The notes: generated by a model not told the origin, from the sequence alone. DNA of 64,000 bases from Microbispora sp. NBC_01189 (GCF_036010665.1 NZ_CP108581.1:3763501-3827500); one strand, 5' to 3'; counted from the first letter of the stretch, positions 50,576 through 60,771 are shown. Numbers and translations: made by a program.

Positions 50576-51615
50576 GCGGCCCGGTGGCCGGACCGGTAGG
50601 CGAACCGGGTGAGGGCCGCATGGCCGGCCGTCCCGAGGACGTCTGGGTCCGCGCCACCGACCCCAGCGTGATCGGCGCCGTCCGAAGGTCGGCGGTCGCG
50701 CTCGCGACCGCCGCCGGGTTCGACGAGAACCGCACGGGCCAGGTGGCCGTGGCGGTCACCGAGGCGGTATCGAACCTGGTCAAGCATGCCGAGGAGGGCG
50801 TCGTCCTGGTGCGCGCGCACGGCGAGCGGCCGGGCGTGGTGGAGCTGGTGGCCGTCGACCGTGGACCGGGCATCGCCGACCTCGCCCGCGCCCTGCGGGA
50901 CGGCTTCTCCACTTCGGGAACCCTCGGCATCGGGCTGGGCGCCATCGCCCGCATGGCCTCGGCCTGGGACGTCCACAGCATTCCGGGCCGGGGCACCGTC
51001 CTGGTGACGCACTTCACCGCGGACGGCCTGCCCGGGCCGCCGCCGCGCACGAGCGGGATCCGCCGCCCGATCGGCGAGGAGACGGTCTGCGGCGACTCCT
51101 ACGCCGTGGCCGACACCGGCGGCGTGATCACGGCCCTCCTCTGCGACGGGCTCGGCCACGGCGCCGCGGCCGCGTACGCCTCCCGCGAGGCGGTGCGGAT
51201 ATTCCTGGAAGACCCCCTCACCCCACCCGTCGCCGCGCTGGAACGCGTGCATCGCGGGCTGGGCCACACCAGAGGGGGCGCCGTGGCCGTCGTCAGGGTC
51301 GAGCGGGAGACCGTTTCCTACGCCGGGCTGGGCAACATCTCGGGCTGGATCGCGCACGCCGAGGGCCGTCAGGGCATGATCTCCCTGCCGGGCATCGCCG
51401 GGCACAAGGGCAGGCGCCCGCAGCAGTACGAGTACGCGCTGCCGTCGCACGCCACGGTCGTGCTGCACTCCGACGGCCTCACCGACCGCTGGGACCCCGC
51501 GTCCTTCCCCGGCCTGTTCGCCCGCACCCCGGCCGTGATCGGCGCCACCCTGCTGCGCGACGCCGGCAGCCGAAGGGACGACGCCTGCGTCGTGGCGCTG
51601 AGGCAGCGGCCGTGA
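50563..51615 (+). CDS. RsbW-like kinase fused to RsbX/SpoIIE-type phosphatase
   Basis: 350 aa from GTG 50563; TTG 50572 and ATG 50620 (MAGRPEDVW) are alternatives. Residues about 20-150 form a GHKL domain (TEAVSNLVKHAEEG, DRGPGIADLARAL, SGTLGIGLGAIARMAS). Residues about 165-350 form a PP2C/SpoIIE phosphatase (GDSYAVAD, CDGLGHGAAAA, HSDGLTDRW, RDDACVVAL). The fusion puts a kinase and the resetting RsbX-type phosphatase in one chain, a common actinobacterial variant. It overlaps rsbT by 13 bp. Confidence 0.88.
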   Translation: MGPLSGPVAGPVGEPGEGRMAGRPEDVWVRATDPSVIGAVRRSAVALATAAGFDENRTGQVAVAVTEAVSNLVKHAEEGVVLVRAHGERPGVVELVAVDRGPGIADLARALRDGFSTSGTLGIGLGAIARMASAWDVHSIPGRGTVLVTHFTADGLPGPPPRTSGIRRPIGEETVCGDSYAVADTGGVITALLCDGLGHGAAAAYASREAVRIFLEDPLTPPVAALERVHRGLGHTRGGAVAVVRVERETVSYAGLGNISGWIAHAEGRQGMISLPGIAGHKGRRPQQYEYALPSHATVVLHSDGLTDRWDPASFPGLFARTPAVIGATLLRDAGSRRDDACVVALRQRP

Positions 51616-53297
51616 CGGGCGAGGTGCTCACGCGCGCGGACATCGGCGGAGACCAGGACGTCTTCGCGGTCCGGCGGCTCGGCAGGCGGATCGCCGAGCT
51701 CGTGGGCATGGAGTCGCAGGACCAGATCCGCATGGCGACCGCGCTCAGCGAGATCGGCCGCGAGGTGCTGGCCTCGGGCGCCCAGGGGCACGTGACCTTC
51801 AGCCTGGCCGAAGACCGGGTGGTCGTCACCGTCGAGTACGGCGACGGGCACGGCCTGCCGCGCAGCGAGGGCCTGAAGCTCGCCGGCCGGCTCGTCGACG
51901 AGGTCACCCTGGCCGCCGAGGAGGGGCGCGTCACGCTGGTGAAGCGGGTGCCCGGGCACCGCCGGAGCCCCTCGGCCGCCGACGTGCGGGCCGAGCTGGC
52001 CCCGCTGGCGCCCGCCACCGCGCTGGACGAGCTGCGCGAGCAGAACAAGGAGCTGGCCCGCACGCTGGAGGAGGTCCTGCGGCTCAACGGCGAGCTGGAG
52101 GAGACCAACCAGGGTGTGATGGCGCTGTACAACCAGCTGTCGGCGGAGCTGGAGGAGACCAACCGGGGGGTCGTGGCGCTCTACGCCGAGCTGGACGAGA
52201 AGTCGTCCCAGCTGCGCAGCGCCGCCGAGGCCAGGCAGCGGTTCTGGGCCAGCGTGAGCCATGAGCTGCGGCTGCCGCTGACCTCGATCATCGGGCTGGT
52301 CCGGCTGATGGTCGGAACGGGGGGCGAGCCGCTGACCGGGGAGCAGGAACACCAGGTGAACCTCATCGGCGGCAGCGCGGAGACGCTGCTCGACCTGGTG
52401 GGGGAGCTGCTCGACCTGGCCAAGGCCGAGTCGGGGCGGCTCGACCCGGAGCCGTCGCTGGTGGACGTGGTCGCACTGGCCGAGGCACTGCGCGGGACGC
52501 TGCACACCGCCGTACGGGCGGAGGGGGTCGGCCTGGTCATCCAGGTGTCCCCCGAGGTCGGCGAGATGCTCGTCGACGAGGTCATGCTCACCCGGATCCT
52601 GCGCAACCTGCTCAGCAACGCGCTGAAGTTCACCCAGGAGGGTGAGGTGCGGCTGACCGCCGAGGTCGACCCGGCGATGGCCGAGGTCGTCTTCACCATC
52701 ACCGACACCGGCGTCGGCATCCCCGAGGAACTCCTGGAGCGGGTCTTCGAGGAGTTCTTCCAGGTGCCCGGGCCACTCCAGCTCAGGGCGAAGGGGACCG
52801 GCCTCGGCCTGCCGTACGCCCGCAGGCTCGCCGAGGCGCTCGGCGGCACACTGGAGCTGTCGAGCACGCAGGGGGAGGGGACGACGGTGGAGCTGCGGGT
52901 GCCGCACCGCATGGCGAGCCCCGAGATCGGCCACGTGCTGGTGGCCGACGACGACGCGGGGTTCCGTGCGCTGGCCCGGCGCCTGTTGTTCGGCTTCGCC
53001 GCCGTCGTGGACGAGGCCGCCGACGGGTATGAGGCCCTCGAACGGATGCGTGAGCACGTCCCGGACGTCGCCCTGGTCGATCTCTTCATGCCCCGGCTGG
53101 ACGGCGCCGCCCTGCGGCAGCGGATGGCCGGGGACGAGATCCTCCGGGAGGTGCCCGTGGTCGCGGTGTCGGGAGCGCTGGACGAGCAGGAGAGCGCGCA
53201 CCTGTCGCTGAGCAAGCACGGGTTGCGCCGGGACCGGCTGCTGGAGACGGTCAGGGAGGCGGTCGCCGCGCGGCGCGGAGGTGGGGCCGATGATTGA
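51612..53297 (+). CDS. Hybrid histidine kinase with N-terminal RsbT-like and C-terminal receiver domains
   Basis: 561 aa from GTG 51612 (GTGA overlap). Domains: residues 1-115 a GHKL-like module lacking a good ATP lid (RMATALSEIGREVLASGAQG); 135-205 a long coiled coil with tandem repeats of L-E-E-T-N-x-G-V-x-A-L-Y; HisKA WASVSHELRLPLTSI (H about 218); HATPase with NLLSNALKFT, DTGVGIPEE and KGTGLGLPYARRLAE; and a receiver (about 435-555) with DDD near its start and D in VALVDLFMPR. No membrane segment, so it senses inside the cell, plausibly the stressosome state. Confidence 0.9.
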   Translation: MTGEVLTRADIGGDQDVFAVRRLGRRIAELVGMESQDQIRMATALSEIGREVLASGAQGHVTFSLAEDRVVVTVEYGDGHGLPRSEGLKLAGRLVDEVTLAAEEGRVTLVKRVPGHRRSPSAADVRAELAPLAPATALDELREQNKELARTLEEVLRLNGELEETNQGVMALYNQLSAELEETNRGVVALYAELDEKSSQLRSAAEARQRFWASVSHELRLPLTSIIGLVRLMVGTGGEPLTGEQEHQVNLIGGSAETLLDLVGELLDLAKAESGRLDPEPSLVDVVALAEALRGTLHTAVRAEGVGLVIQVSPEVGEMLVDEVMLTRILRNLLSNALKFTQEGEVRLTAEVDPAMAEVVFTITDTGVGIPEELLERVFEEFFQVPGPLQLRAKGTGLGLPYARRLAEALGGTLELSSTQGEGTTVELRVPHRMASPEIGHVLVADDDAGFRALARRLLFGFAAVVDEAADGYEALERMREHVPDVALVDLFMPRLDGAALRQRMAGDEILREVPVVAVSGALDEQESAHLSLSKHGLRRDRLLETVREAVAARRGGGADD

Positions 53298-54864
53298 CGC
53301 CGCGGCGACCGTGCTCGTCGTCGACGACATCCCGACCAAGCGCTACATCCTGTCCAGCTGGCTGCGGCGGGCGGGGCACCGTGTGGTGGAGGCCGGCGGC
53401 GGCGAGGAGGCGCTGGCCCTCGTCGCCACGCTCAGGCCGGACCTGGTCGTCCTCGATGTGCGGATGCCCGACCTCGGGGGCATGGAGGTCTGCGAGAAGA
53501 TCAAGGCCAACCCCGAGACCACCTCGATCCCGGTGATCCAGGTGTCCGGCAACGCGATCACCCCGGCCGACCGCGCCGAGGGGCTGGAGCGCGGGGCCGA
53601 CGCCTATCTCTCCGAGCCGATCCAGCCCGACGAGTTCGCGGCGACGGTCCGGGCGATGCTGCGCTACTACCGGGCACGGCAGCGGGCCGAGCGGATGGCG
53701 GCCCGGCTGAGCATGCTCGCCGAGATCACCCTGCTCCTGAACGAGGCGGACGACTTCGAGCGGCTGCTGTCGGTGGCCGCCGAGGGCTGCTCCCGGCTGG
53801 TGGAGCGGCCCGCGCGGGTGCTGGCCGTCTCGCCGGACGGGAAGCTGCGCAGGTTCTCCGCCCAGCCCGGCGAGGCCGGCGCGGCCCGGCCGGTGCGGCC
53901 CGACACCCTCGACAAGCTCACCGCCATCGCGGTCGGGGACTCCACCGGGGTGTGGACGTTCGACCTGGACAGCTCGAGGTGGGCCGCCGTCGTCCCCGAC
54001 AGCGAGGTGGCCGGTGGCGTCTCGGGCGTGCTGTGCCGTACGAAGTCGGGCCGGCCGCCGGTCTTCCTGGGCGTGGAGTCGGACCCGGCGCTCGACGGCG
54101 ACGAGGTGAGCCTGCTGCGGCAGTTCGGCCAGGCGGTCGCCCTGGCCGTCGACGCGGCCCGCGCGTACGCCGAGGAGCACACGATCGCGCTGACGCTGCA
54201 GCGCAGCCTGCTGCCCGAGAGGATCCCGTCCGTGCCGGGCCTGCGGATCGCCGTGCGTTACCAGCCCGCGGTGGACAACGTGGAGGTGGGCGGGGACTTC
54301 TACGAGGTCCTGCAGCTGGGCGACCGGGTGCTGATCGCGCTCGGCGATGTGCAGGGCCACTCGCTGTACGCCGCCACCGTGATGGCGGAGCTCCGGTACG
54401 CGCTGCGGGCGTCGGTGATCGAGGCGGTCGACCCGGCCCGGTCGATGAGCCTGCTCAACGCGGTCCTGCGGCGTTATCACCCCCGGATGACGGCGACCGT
54501 CTGCCTGCTCCTGCTCGACCCGGAGACGGGTGAGATCGAACTCGTGAACGCCGGGCACATCCCGCCGCTGATGGCGGGCCGGGAGACGGCCTATCACCGG
54601 TTCGGGAACCTGCTGCTGGGCGTGGCCGAGGAGCGGTACCGGGTGGACCGGCTCCACCTGGCCGAGGGCGCCACGATGGTGCTGTTCACCGACGGGCTGA
54701 TCGAGGACCGCGACAAACTGCTCGACGAGAGCCTGGAGATCGCCCGCCAGCAGGCCGAACAAGTGGGCGACGACCTGGAGAGCTTCTGCGACCGGCTCAT
54801 CGCCACGTTCGGGGCCCGCGAGGACGACGTGGCGCTCGTCGCCTTCCGCCGCGTGCCGCGCTGA
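53290..54864 (+). CDS. Receiver-GAF-like-SpoIIE phosphatase (RsbU/RssB-like)
   Basis: 524 aa from ATG 53290 (GGAGG at 53277; GTG 53281 possible). It overlaps the kinase gene by 8 bp. A receiver domain with DD near residue 14 and D in LVVLDVRMPD is followed by a GAF-like linker (about 140-300) and a PP2C/SpoIIE domain (VGGDFYEVLQL, LGDVQGHSLYAA, FTDGLIEDRD, REDDVALVAF). It probably dephosphorylates an anti-sigma antagonist when the hybrid kinase signals, giving the output of the operon. Confidence 0.92.
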   Translation: MIDAAATVLVVDDIPTKRYILSSWLRRAGHRVVEAGGGEEALALVATLRPDLVVLDVRMPDLGGMEVCEKIKANPETTSIPVIQVSGNAITPADRAEGLERGADAYLSEPIQPDEFAATVRAMLRYYRARQRAERMAARLSMLAEITLLLNEADDFERLLSVAAEGCSRLVERPARVLAVSPDGKLRRFSAQPGEAGAARPVRPDTLDKLTAIAVGDSTGVWTFDLDSSRWAAVVPDSEVAGGVSGVLCRTKSGRPPVFLGVESDPALDGDEVSLLRQFGQAVALAVDAARAYAEEHTIALTLQRSLLPERIPSVPGLRIAVRYQPAVDNVEVGGDFYEVLQLGDRVLIALGDVQGHSLYAATVMAELRYALRASVIEAVDPARSMSLLNAVLRRYHPRMTATVCLLLLDPETGEIELVNAGHIPPLMAGRETAYHRFGNLLLGVAEERYRVDRLHLAEGATMVLFTDGLIEDRDKLLDESLEIARQQAEQVGDDLESFCDRLIATFGAREDDVALVAFRRVPR

Positions 54865-54894
54865 CTGGTTGTCCGCCGCGCTGACTGGTTGTCC
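54855..54894 (+). repeat. 20-bp tandem duplication at the end of the stressosome operon
   Basis: GCCGCGCTGACTGGTTGTCC is repeated perfectly back to back. The first copy contains the phosphatase stop codon (TGA), so the duplication does not alter the protein. Confidence 0.8.
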
Positions 54895-54949
54895 ACAGGG
54901 GGCGAGCCGGGGCCGCGACGGGCGCCGGGGACCGAATAGCCTTGGGGGC

Positions 54950-56026
54950 ATGCGGAGCCCTTTGCTTGACACACCCGGCGCGGTGGCCGCGCAGGCGCCG
55001 GACGAGACGGTGGCGGCACACTACGGCGACCCCTACGCCGAGCAGCGCGCGCTCGCGGCGGGGCGGGCGCTGGTCGACCGGAGCGACCGCGAGGTCGTGC
55101 GCGTCGCCGGGCCCGACCGGCTCGGCTGGCTCAACGACCTCAGCTCCCAGAAGCTGGACACGCTCCGGCCGGGCACGCCCGCCCAGGCGCTGCTGCTGGA
55201 CGGCCAGGGCCGCGTCGAGCACCACCTGACCCTGGTGGACGACGGCGAGGCCGTGTGGGCGCACGTGGAGCCGGGCACGGCGGCGGAGCTGGTCGCCTTC
55301 CTGGAGAAGATGCGTTTCATGCTGCGGGTCGAGGTCGCCGACCTCACCTCGGACTACGCGGTGGTCTCCGTCGCCCCGCCCGCCCCCGCGGGTCTGGAGG
55401 AGACCCGGACGGAGGGCCGGGCGCTCCCCGAGGGGACCGTCGTGATGGGCGGCGACCTGCTCGTGCCGCGCGACCGGCTGGCCGGTCTCCCGGAGGAGCT
55501 GGGCCTGCGGCCTGCAGGGCTGTGGGCCTACGAGGCGCTGCGCATCGCGGCCCACGTGCCCCGGCTCGGGTTCGAGACCGACCACAAGACGATTCCCCAC
55601 GAGCTCGGCTGGATCGGCGTGGCGGTCCACCTGAACAAGGGGTGCTACCGGGGGCAGGAGACGGTCGCCCGGGTGCACAACCTCGGCCACCCGCCCCGCC
55701 GACTGGTCTTCCTGCACCTCGACGGCAGCGTCGACGACCTGCCGCCCCACGGCGCCCCGGTGACGCTCGGCGTGGGCACCCCGGCCGAGGCGGAGCCCGA
55801 GGCGGCCGTGGAGGGCGCCGCCGAGCCCGGCCAGCTGGGGTTCGTGGGTTCCTCGGCCCGCCACTACGAGCTGGGCCCGATCGCCCTCGCGGTCGTCAAG
55901 CGGACGGTGCCGGTGGACATCGACCTGCTGGCCGGTGGGGTGGCGGCGAGCCAGGAGGTCGTCGTTCCGCCGGACGCGGGCCGCAACGTGCACATCGACC
56001 CCTCCCTGCGCCGCCGCGTCCGCTGA
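54950..56026 (+). CDS. ygfZ: YgfZ/GcvT-like folate-binding protein
   Basis: 358 aa from ATG 54950. The GcvT-like fold carries the YgfZ signature KGCYRGQETVARVHN (about residue 230) with its conserved Cys, and a tail with ELGPIALAVVKRTVP. YgfZ proteins support Fe-S cluster repair/assembly using tetrahydrofolate. Convergent with dtd, 3 bp between stops. Confidence 0.93.
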   Translation: MRSPLLDTPGAVAAQAPDETVAAHYGDPYAEQRALAAGRALVDRSDREVVRVAGPDRLGWLNDLSSQKLDTLRPGTPAQALLLDGQGRVEHHLTLVDDGEAVWAHVEPGTAAELVAFLEKMRFMLRVEVADLTSDYAVVSVAPPAPAGLEETRTEGRALPEGTVVMGGDLLVPRDRLAGLPEELGLRPAGLWAYEALRIAAHVPRLGFETDHKTIPHELGWIGVAVHLNKGCYRGQETVARVHNLGHPPRRLVFLHLDGSVDDLPPHGAPVTLGVGTPAEAEPEAAVEGAAEPGQLGFVGSSARHYELGPIALAVVKRTVPVDIDLLAGGVAASQEVVVPPDAGRNVHIDPSLRRRVR

Positions 56027-56029
56027 CGG

Positions 56030-56455
56030 TCAGACGTCCAGGACGAGCGTGATCGGGCCGTCGTTGGTGAGGGTCACCTTCATGTCGGCGCCGAAGAGGC
56101 CGGTCTCGACCCGCGCGCCGAGCGTCCGCAGTTCGGCCACGACCGCCTCCACCAGCGGCTCGGCCACCGGGCCGGGAGCGGCCGACTGCCAGGTGGGCCT
56201 GCGGCCCCTGCGGGCGTCGCCGTACAGGGTGAACTGGCTGATGACCAGCAGCGGGGCGCCGACGTCGGAACACGACTTCTCGCCGTGCAGGATCCGCAGC
56301 CCCCACAGTTTGGCGGCGAGTCGCGCCGCCTCGGTCCGGCCGTCGGTGTGGGTGACGCCCACGAGGACGAGCAGGCCGGGCTCGTCGATCGCTCCGACGA
56401 CACGGCCCTCCACCACAACCGACGCGGAACTGACCCGCTGTACGACCGCACGCAT
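56030..56455 (-). CDS. dtd: D-aminoacyl-tRNA deacylase
   Basis: 141 aa from ATG 56455, giving the standard [13 protein letters not shown] start (ATG 56473 is less likely). Catalytic motifs are present: SQFTLYGD (Ser-Gln-Phe-Thr) and [13 protein letters not shown] (the Gly-Pro cis motif here reads NDGPIT). It removes D-amino acids from mischarged tRNAs. Confidence 0.95.
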   Translation of the reverse strand: MRAVVQRVSSASVVVEGRVVGAIDEPGLLVLVGVTHTDGRTEAARLAAKLWGLRILHGEKSCSDVGAPLLVISQFTLYGDARRGRRPTWQSAAPGPVAEPLVEAVVAELRTLGARVETGLFGADMKVTLTNDGPITLVLDV

Positions 56456-56500
56456 GCCCCCGGATTCTGCCATGCCCAGGCGCTTCGTAGACTGCGCCCC

Positions 56501-57442
56501 ATGTCGGAGATAGTGGTAGAGGTCGTCCGTTCGGGATTCGTCGAGTCGGTGCACCACGCCCGCGTGCACGTGATCGGGGCGGACGGTTCCGAAGCCCTCG
56601 TGCGCGGGGACACGGCGAGCCTCGCCTCGCCGCGCTCCGCGCTGAAGCCGCTGCAGGCGCTCGCGATGGTCCGGGCCGGCCTGCCGCTGGAGGGAGAACT
56701 GCTCGCGCTGGCCGCCGCCAGCCACAGCGGGGAGTCCTTCCACGTCGACGGCGCCCGGAAGATCCTCGCGGGCGCGGGGCTCGACGAGTCCCACCTGCGC
56801 TGCCCCGAGGACCTGCCGCTGGACGAGGAGGCGAGCCGCCAGGTCCTGCGGCAGTACGGAGAGGCCCGCCGGGTCTTCATGAACTGCTCGGGCAAGCACG
56901 CGGCGATGCTCGCCACCTGCGTGGTCAACGGCTGGCCGGTGGACGGCTACCCGCATCCCGGGCACCCGTTGCAGCGCGCGATCCGCGCCACGGTGGAGGA
57001 GCTCACCGGCGAACGGGTCGCGGCGACGGGCGTGGACGGCTGCGGCGCGCCGCTGTTCTTCGTCTCGATGGCGGCGGTGACCCGCGCCTTCCGCCGCCTC
57101 ACGCTGGCCCCGGACGGCAGCCCCGAGCGGCGCGTCGCCGACGCGATGCGCGCGCACCCCGAGTGGACGAGCGGCACGACCCGGGCCGAGGCCGTGCTGA
57201 TGCGGGCCGTGCCCGGACTGCTGGTGAAGTCGGGCGCGGAGGCGTTCGACGCCTTCGCCGACGCCGAGGGCCGGGCCGGCGCGGTGAAGATCGTGGACGG
57301 TGGCGGCCGGGCCCGCGTGCCCGTCACCGTCGCCGCCCTGCGCGCGGCCGGGATCGACGCCCCCGTGCTCTCCGGGCTCGCGACCACGCCGCTGTTCGGC
57401 GGCGGCGTCCCGGTCGGAGAGGTCCGCGTTCACGCCGTCTGA
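56501..57442 (+). CDS. Asparaginase family II-type protein
   Basis: 313 aa from ATG 56501. Family pattern for the L-asparaginase II group: [54 protein letters not shown] and [12 protein letters not shown]. These enzymes hydrolyse asparagine or related substrates with catalytic Ser/Lys residues. Divergent from dtd. A GC-rich hairpin region (57455-57495) separates it from the next convergent gene. Confidence 0.92.
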   Translation: MSEIVVEVVRSGFVESVHHARVHVIGADGSEALVRGDTASLASPRSALKPLQALAMVRAGLPLEGELLALAAASHSGESFHVDGARKILAGAGLDESHLRCPEDLPLDEEASRQVLRQYGEARRVFMNCSGKHAAMLATCVVNGWPVDGYPHPGHPLQRAIRATVEELTGERVAATGVDGCGAPLFFVSMAAVTRAFRRLTLAPDGSPERRVADAMRAHPEWTSGTTRAEAVLMRAVPGLLVKSGAEAFDAFADAEGRAGAVKIVDGGGRARVPVTVAALRAAGIDAPVLSGLATTPLFGGGVPVGEVRVHAV

Positions 57443-57494
57443 GCTGCGCACGCCGCGCCCGCCCTCCGCCCCCCGACCGGGGGCGGGGGGGAGA

Positions 57495-59189
57495 TCAGAG
57501 CGAGCGGAACTGGCGGGAGGACGAGATCGCGCCCGAGGTGGTCAGCGTGAACGTCCGCATCGAGTCGGCGAACCTGGACAGGTCCCACTCCGCCGGTCCC
57601 TGGTACCAGTACAGGTGGTCGGCCTGCCGGCCGTCGCCGGTGAACGAGCCGACGAGCCTCGCCCACCGGTCCACGTTGTCGAAGATCACCGCGTACGGCA
57701 GGTAGCGGGAGAACAGCTCCACCCGGCGGTCCGGGGGCACGTCGTCGGCGCTCGCGTGGGCGAGATACTCCCGGAAGCCGAGCGTCTGCGCCAGCGCCTC
57801 GGCGCCCTTGGCGGTCTTGGCCGGCATGTACTGGCCGCCGAAGGCCAGGGCCGCGCCCGCGATGATCAGAGCCGGTCCCAGCAGGCCGTACGACGTGAAC
57901 CAGGCGAGCAGGACCGTGGCGACCACTCCGAGCGCGAGCACCGCCACCCCGAGGGTGGTCCAGCGCGACCGCACCGAGTCGGGCCGCCGGGCGAACCAGC
58001 CCTGGTTCACCACGTCCTGGTAGAGCGCGTCGCGCACCGCCGTGAGGCGCGCGGCGAAGGACCCGTGCAACTGCGACAGCAGCACCCTGTCGCGGCCGTC
58101 GAAGACCGCGTCCCAGAGCGCGCGCTCGTAGGGGAGCAGGTCGCCGATCGGGGCGCCGGGCAGCTTGACCAGGCACCAGTCCGGGGCCTCGTACGTCTGC
58201 CGGGGCTGCTCGTCGATCCGCAGGAAGCCGCGCACGGCGAGGTCGACGAGGGTCGCGGTCACGTCGACCACGTCGGCCTGCTCGTCGACCAGCGTGCCGA
58301 TCTGCCCGGGCCGCACCCCGTCCAGCGGGGTGAAGCGCCCGTCGCCGCCGGCCTGGGTCGCCCAGGCGCCTGTCGTCCCGCCGGCCGTCTCACCCCCGAT
58401 CACCCGGGCGTCGCGCCCGCGCGTCCAATAGAGCAGGGCCACACCGCCCAGCAGCAGGACCAGCAGCGCCGCGAGCGACCCGCCGGTCACCGCGTTCAGC
58501 GCGAACGCGTTGGACAGCTCGAACCTGCGCTCCAGGATCGGGGCCGCGCCGGTCGCGCCCTTCGGATAGCCGACGACGACGGTGAGCGTCTGGCCCTGCC
58601 GGAGGTCCTGCTGCTCGAAGGCGGCGGTGGCGCCGGTCTCGTCGGCCGACGCGCCGGTGCAGGCCGTGGCCGCGCCGGGCTCGCCCGCGAAGCAGGACAG
58701 GTTCTGCACCCTGCCCGGGCCGGTCACGGTTACCCCCGCCTCCCGCACCGGGCCGGACACCGCGAACCAGCGCAGCTCCTCACCCCCGCCGCCCGCGCCG
58801 TCGGCGACGGGCGCGACCGCGCCGGTCACGTCGTACTCGACCGTGCCGCTGAACGTCAGGGTCTCCCCGTCGTACGAGCCGCCCTTGACGTCGGAGAGGC
58901 GGTAGACGCGGTCGTGGCCGTCGTCGAATCGGGTGCGGGTGATCGGCGTGCGCCGCACGGTCCCGTCGGCGGGGGCGACCGTCTCCTTCACGTGGAGCAC
59001 GCCGTCCCGGCGGAGCTCCAGGGTCACCTCGTCCCTGGCGACCGGCGCCGCCGCGGCGCGTGCGGGCTGTGCGTACGCGGGCTGGGCGGGTGCGGGGGAG
59101 GCGTGCGCGGGGGAGACGGCGAGGACGGCGAGGGCGGGGAGGGCGGCGAGCAGTGCCGCCGGTCCGAGCCGGCGCGCGAGATCCAGCAT
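57495..59189 (-). CDS. DUF2207 membrane protein with signal peptide
   Basis: 564 aa from ATG 59189. A signal peptide ([20 protein letters not shown]) is followed by an Ala-rich stretch and a beta domain ([18 protein letters not shown], the DUF2207 hallmark). One membrane helix lies near 250 ([17 protein letters not shown]) and two close helices near 415-455. The last residues are a Ser/Arg tail; many relatives end in a Gly-rich tail that this one lacks. Envelope protein of unknown role. Confidence 0.88.
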   Translation of the reverse strand: MLDLARRLGPAALLAALPALAVLAVSPAHASPAPAQPAYAQPARAAAAPVARDEVTLELRRDGVLHVKETVAPADGTVRRTPITRTRFDDGHDRVYRLSDVKGGSYDGETLTFSGTVEYDVTGAVAPVADGAGGGGEELRWFAVSGPVREAGVTVTGPGRVQNLSCFAGEPGAATACTGASADETGATAAFEQQDLRQGQTLTVVVGYPKGATGAAPILERRFELSNAFALNAVTGGSLAALLVLLLGGVALLYWTRGRDARVIGGETAGGTTGAWATQAGGDGRFTPLDGVRPGQIGTLVDEQADVVDVTATLVDLAVRGFLRIDEQPRQTYEAPDWCLVKLPGAPIGDLLPYERALWDAVFDGRDRVLLSQLHGSFAARLTAVRDALYQDVVNQGWFARRPDSVRSRWTTLGVAVLALGVVATVLLAWFTSYGLLGPALIIAGAALAFGGQYMPAKTAKGAEALAQTLGFREYLAHASADDVPPDRRVELFSRYLPYAVIFDNVDRWARLVGSFTGDGRQADHLYWYQGPAEWDLSRFADSMRTFTLTTSGAISSSRQFRSL

Positions 59190-59266
59190 GAGCCGAAACC
59201 CTATCGGTCCCCTCTGACATGTTTCGCGGGGTTGGCAGGGTCGCGGGGTCGGTAGGGTTACCGTCC

Positions 59267-60238
59267 ATGGGGCACACCCGGTTGTACCGGAACGGCGTCC
59301 TGGAGGCCGAGGGGTTTCCGGTCGCCGACGTCTCCGAGCACATCAAGGATCCCGCGGCCGTGGTGTGGTTCGACATGTGCGACCCCACGGAGGAGGACCT
59401 CCACGCGATCAGCGAGGAACTCGGGCTGCACGCCCTGGCGGTGGAGGACGCGCTGCAACGCCGGCAGCGGCCCAAGCTGGACGTCTACGACGGCCACATG
59501 TTCCTGAGCGTCTACACGTCGGCCTTCGACTTGGAGTCCGGCCGGGTGCGGGTCACTCCCGCCACCGCTTTCATCACCTCGAACGCGCTGGTCACCGTGC
59601 GGCAGTCGGACGAGTTCTCCGTCGAGGAGGTGATGCGGCGCTGGGACGACGGGGGGGACCTCGCCCGGCACGGCGTCCCGTTCCTGCTGCACGGCCTGCT
59701 CGACTATGTGGTGGACAGCCACTTCGAGACCGTCGAGGCGATGGACGAGCAGGTGGAGGACCTGGAGGACACGGTCTTCGGCGAGCGGCCGGTCGGCCCC
59801 GGGGAGCAGCGGCGCACGTTCGAGCTGCGCAAGAGCCTGGTCACGCTCCGCCGGGTCGTGATGCCCATGCGGGAGGCCGTGAACACGCTCCTGCGCCGCA
59901 ACGGCACGCTCGGCGACGGGGAGATGGCGCCGTACTTCCAGGACGTGTACGACCAGGTGCTGCGGGCCAGTGAATGGACCGAGTCGCTGCGCGACCTGAT
60001 CGGCAACATCCGTGAGACGCAGCTGACCCTGCAGGACAACAGGATGAACCTGATCATGAAGCGGGTGACCAGCTGGGCCGCGATCATCGCGGTGCCGACC
60101 TTGATCACCGGATTCTACGGCCAGAACATCCCGTTCCCCGGCTTCGGGCATCACTGGGGCTTCTGGACGTCCAGCGTGCTGATCGTGGCCGTTTCCGCCG
60201 CGCTCTACCGGGTGTTCCGGGCGCGCGACTGGCTCTGA
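59267..60238 (+). CDS. corA: CorA-family divalent cation channel with GQN signature
   Basis: 323 aa from ATG 59267. A cytoplasmic funnel domain (VVWFDMCDPTEEDLHAI ... EDALQRRQRPKLDVYDGH) and a long stalk helix lead to two C-terminal membrane helices (AAIIAVPTLITGFYGQNIPF and WGFWTSSVLIVAVSAALY). The invariant GMN selectivity motif of CorA is GQN here. It transports Mg, Co, Ni or Zn; the substitution makes the ion uncertain. Confidence 0.92.
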   Translation: MGHTRLYRNGVLEAEGFPVADVSEHIKDPAAVVWFDMCDPTEEDLHAISEELGLHALAVEDALQRRQRPKLDVYDGHMFLSVYTSAFDLESGRVRVTPATAFITSNALVTVRQSDEFSVEEVMRRWDDGGDLARHGVPFLLHGLLDYVVDSHFETVEAMDEQVEDLEDTVFGERPVGPGEQRRTFELRKSLVTLRRVVMPMREAVNTLLRRNGTLGDGEMAPYFQDVYDQVLRASEWTESLRDLIGNIRETQLTLQDNRMNLIMKRVTSWAAIIAVPTLITGFYGQNIPFPGFGHHWGFWTSSVLIVAVSAALYRVFRARDWL

Positions 60239-60286
60239 GCCGGCTCCGGGGCCGGCTCTGGGGCCGGCTCCGGGGCGCCGCCCCCG

Positions 60287-60613
60287 TCACCAGGGTCCGT
60301 ACGGGCCCTGGTTGCCGCCGCCCTTCTGCTCGTTGACCGCGGGCTTCACGTCGGCGAGGTAGATGCCGGCCGCGATGACCGCCGCGATCGTGAAGATGCT
60401 CAGCGCGCCCAGGTACTGGACCGCCGCGGCGAAGGTGAACAGCGTCGCGAAGCCGAGAATGATCAGCCAGAGCTGCTTGGTCTGCTTGCCCGCCGCGGGG
60501 AAGGCCCGGGCCGGGATGCGCACGGCGTGGACCAGCGCCACGACGCACAGCAGGAAGGCCGCCAGAGAGAGCAGCCAGAAGATGATGGAGAGGATTCCGT
60601 GCAGCCCGAACAT
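60287..60613 (-). CDS. DUF2516 membrane protein
   Basis: 108 aa from ATG 60613. Three helices (LSIIFWLLSLAAFLLCVVAL, LWLIILGFATLFTFAAAV, LSIFTIAAVIAAGIYLADV) with the AFPAAGKQTKQLW loop typical of DUF2516, an actinobacteria-wide family of unknown function. Confidence 0.85.
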   Translation of the reverse strand: MFGLHGILSIIFWLLSLAAFLLCVVALVHAVRIPARAFPAAGKQTKQLWLIILGFATLFTFAAAVQYLGALSIFTIAAVIAAGIYLADVKPAVNEQKGGGNQGPYGPW

Positions 60614-60771
60614 TGGTTCTCCGCATGGTCAAGGTTGCCGACGACCCCAAGACTAATGGGCGCTGACCAATGGGCGCCGCCGGCAGGTGGCGTGGACGGC
60701 GACGGCCCGCCTCCCGCAGGGGGAGACGGGCCGCCGTGTCGCTCGCGGGTGCCGCTCGCGCGGGCGGGTGA

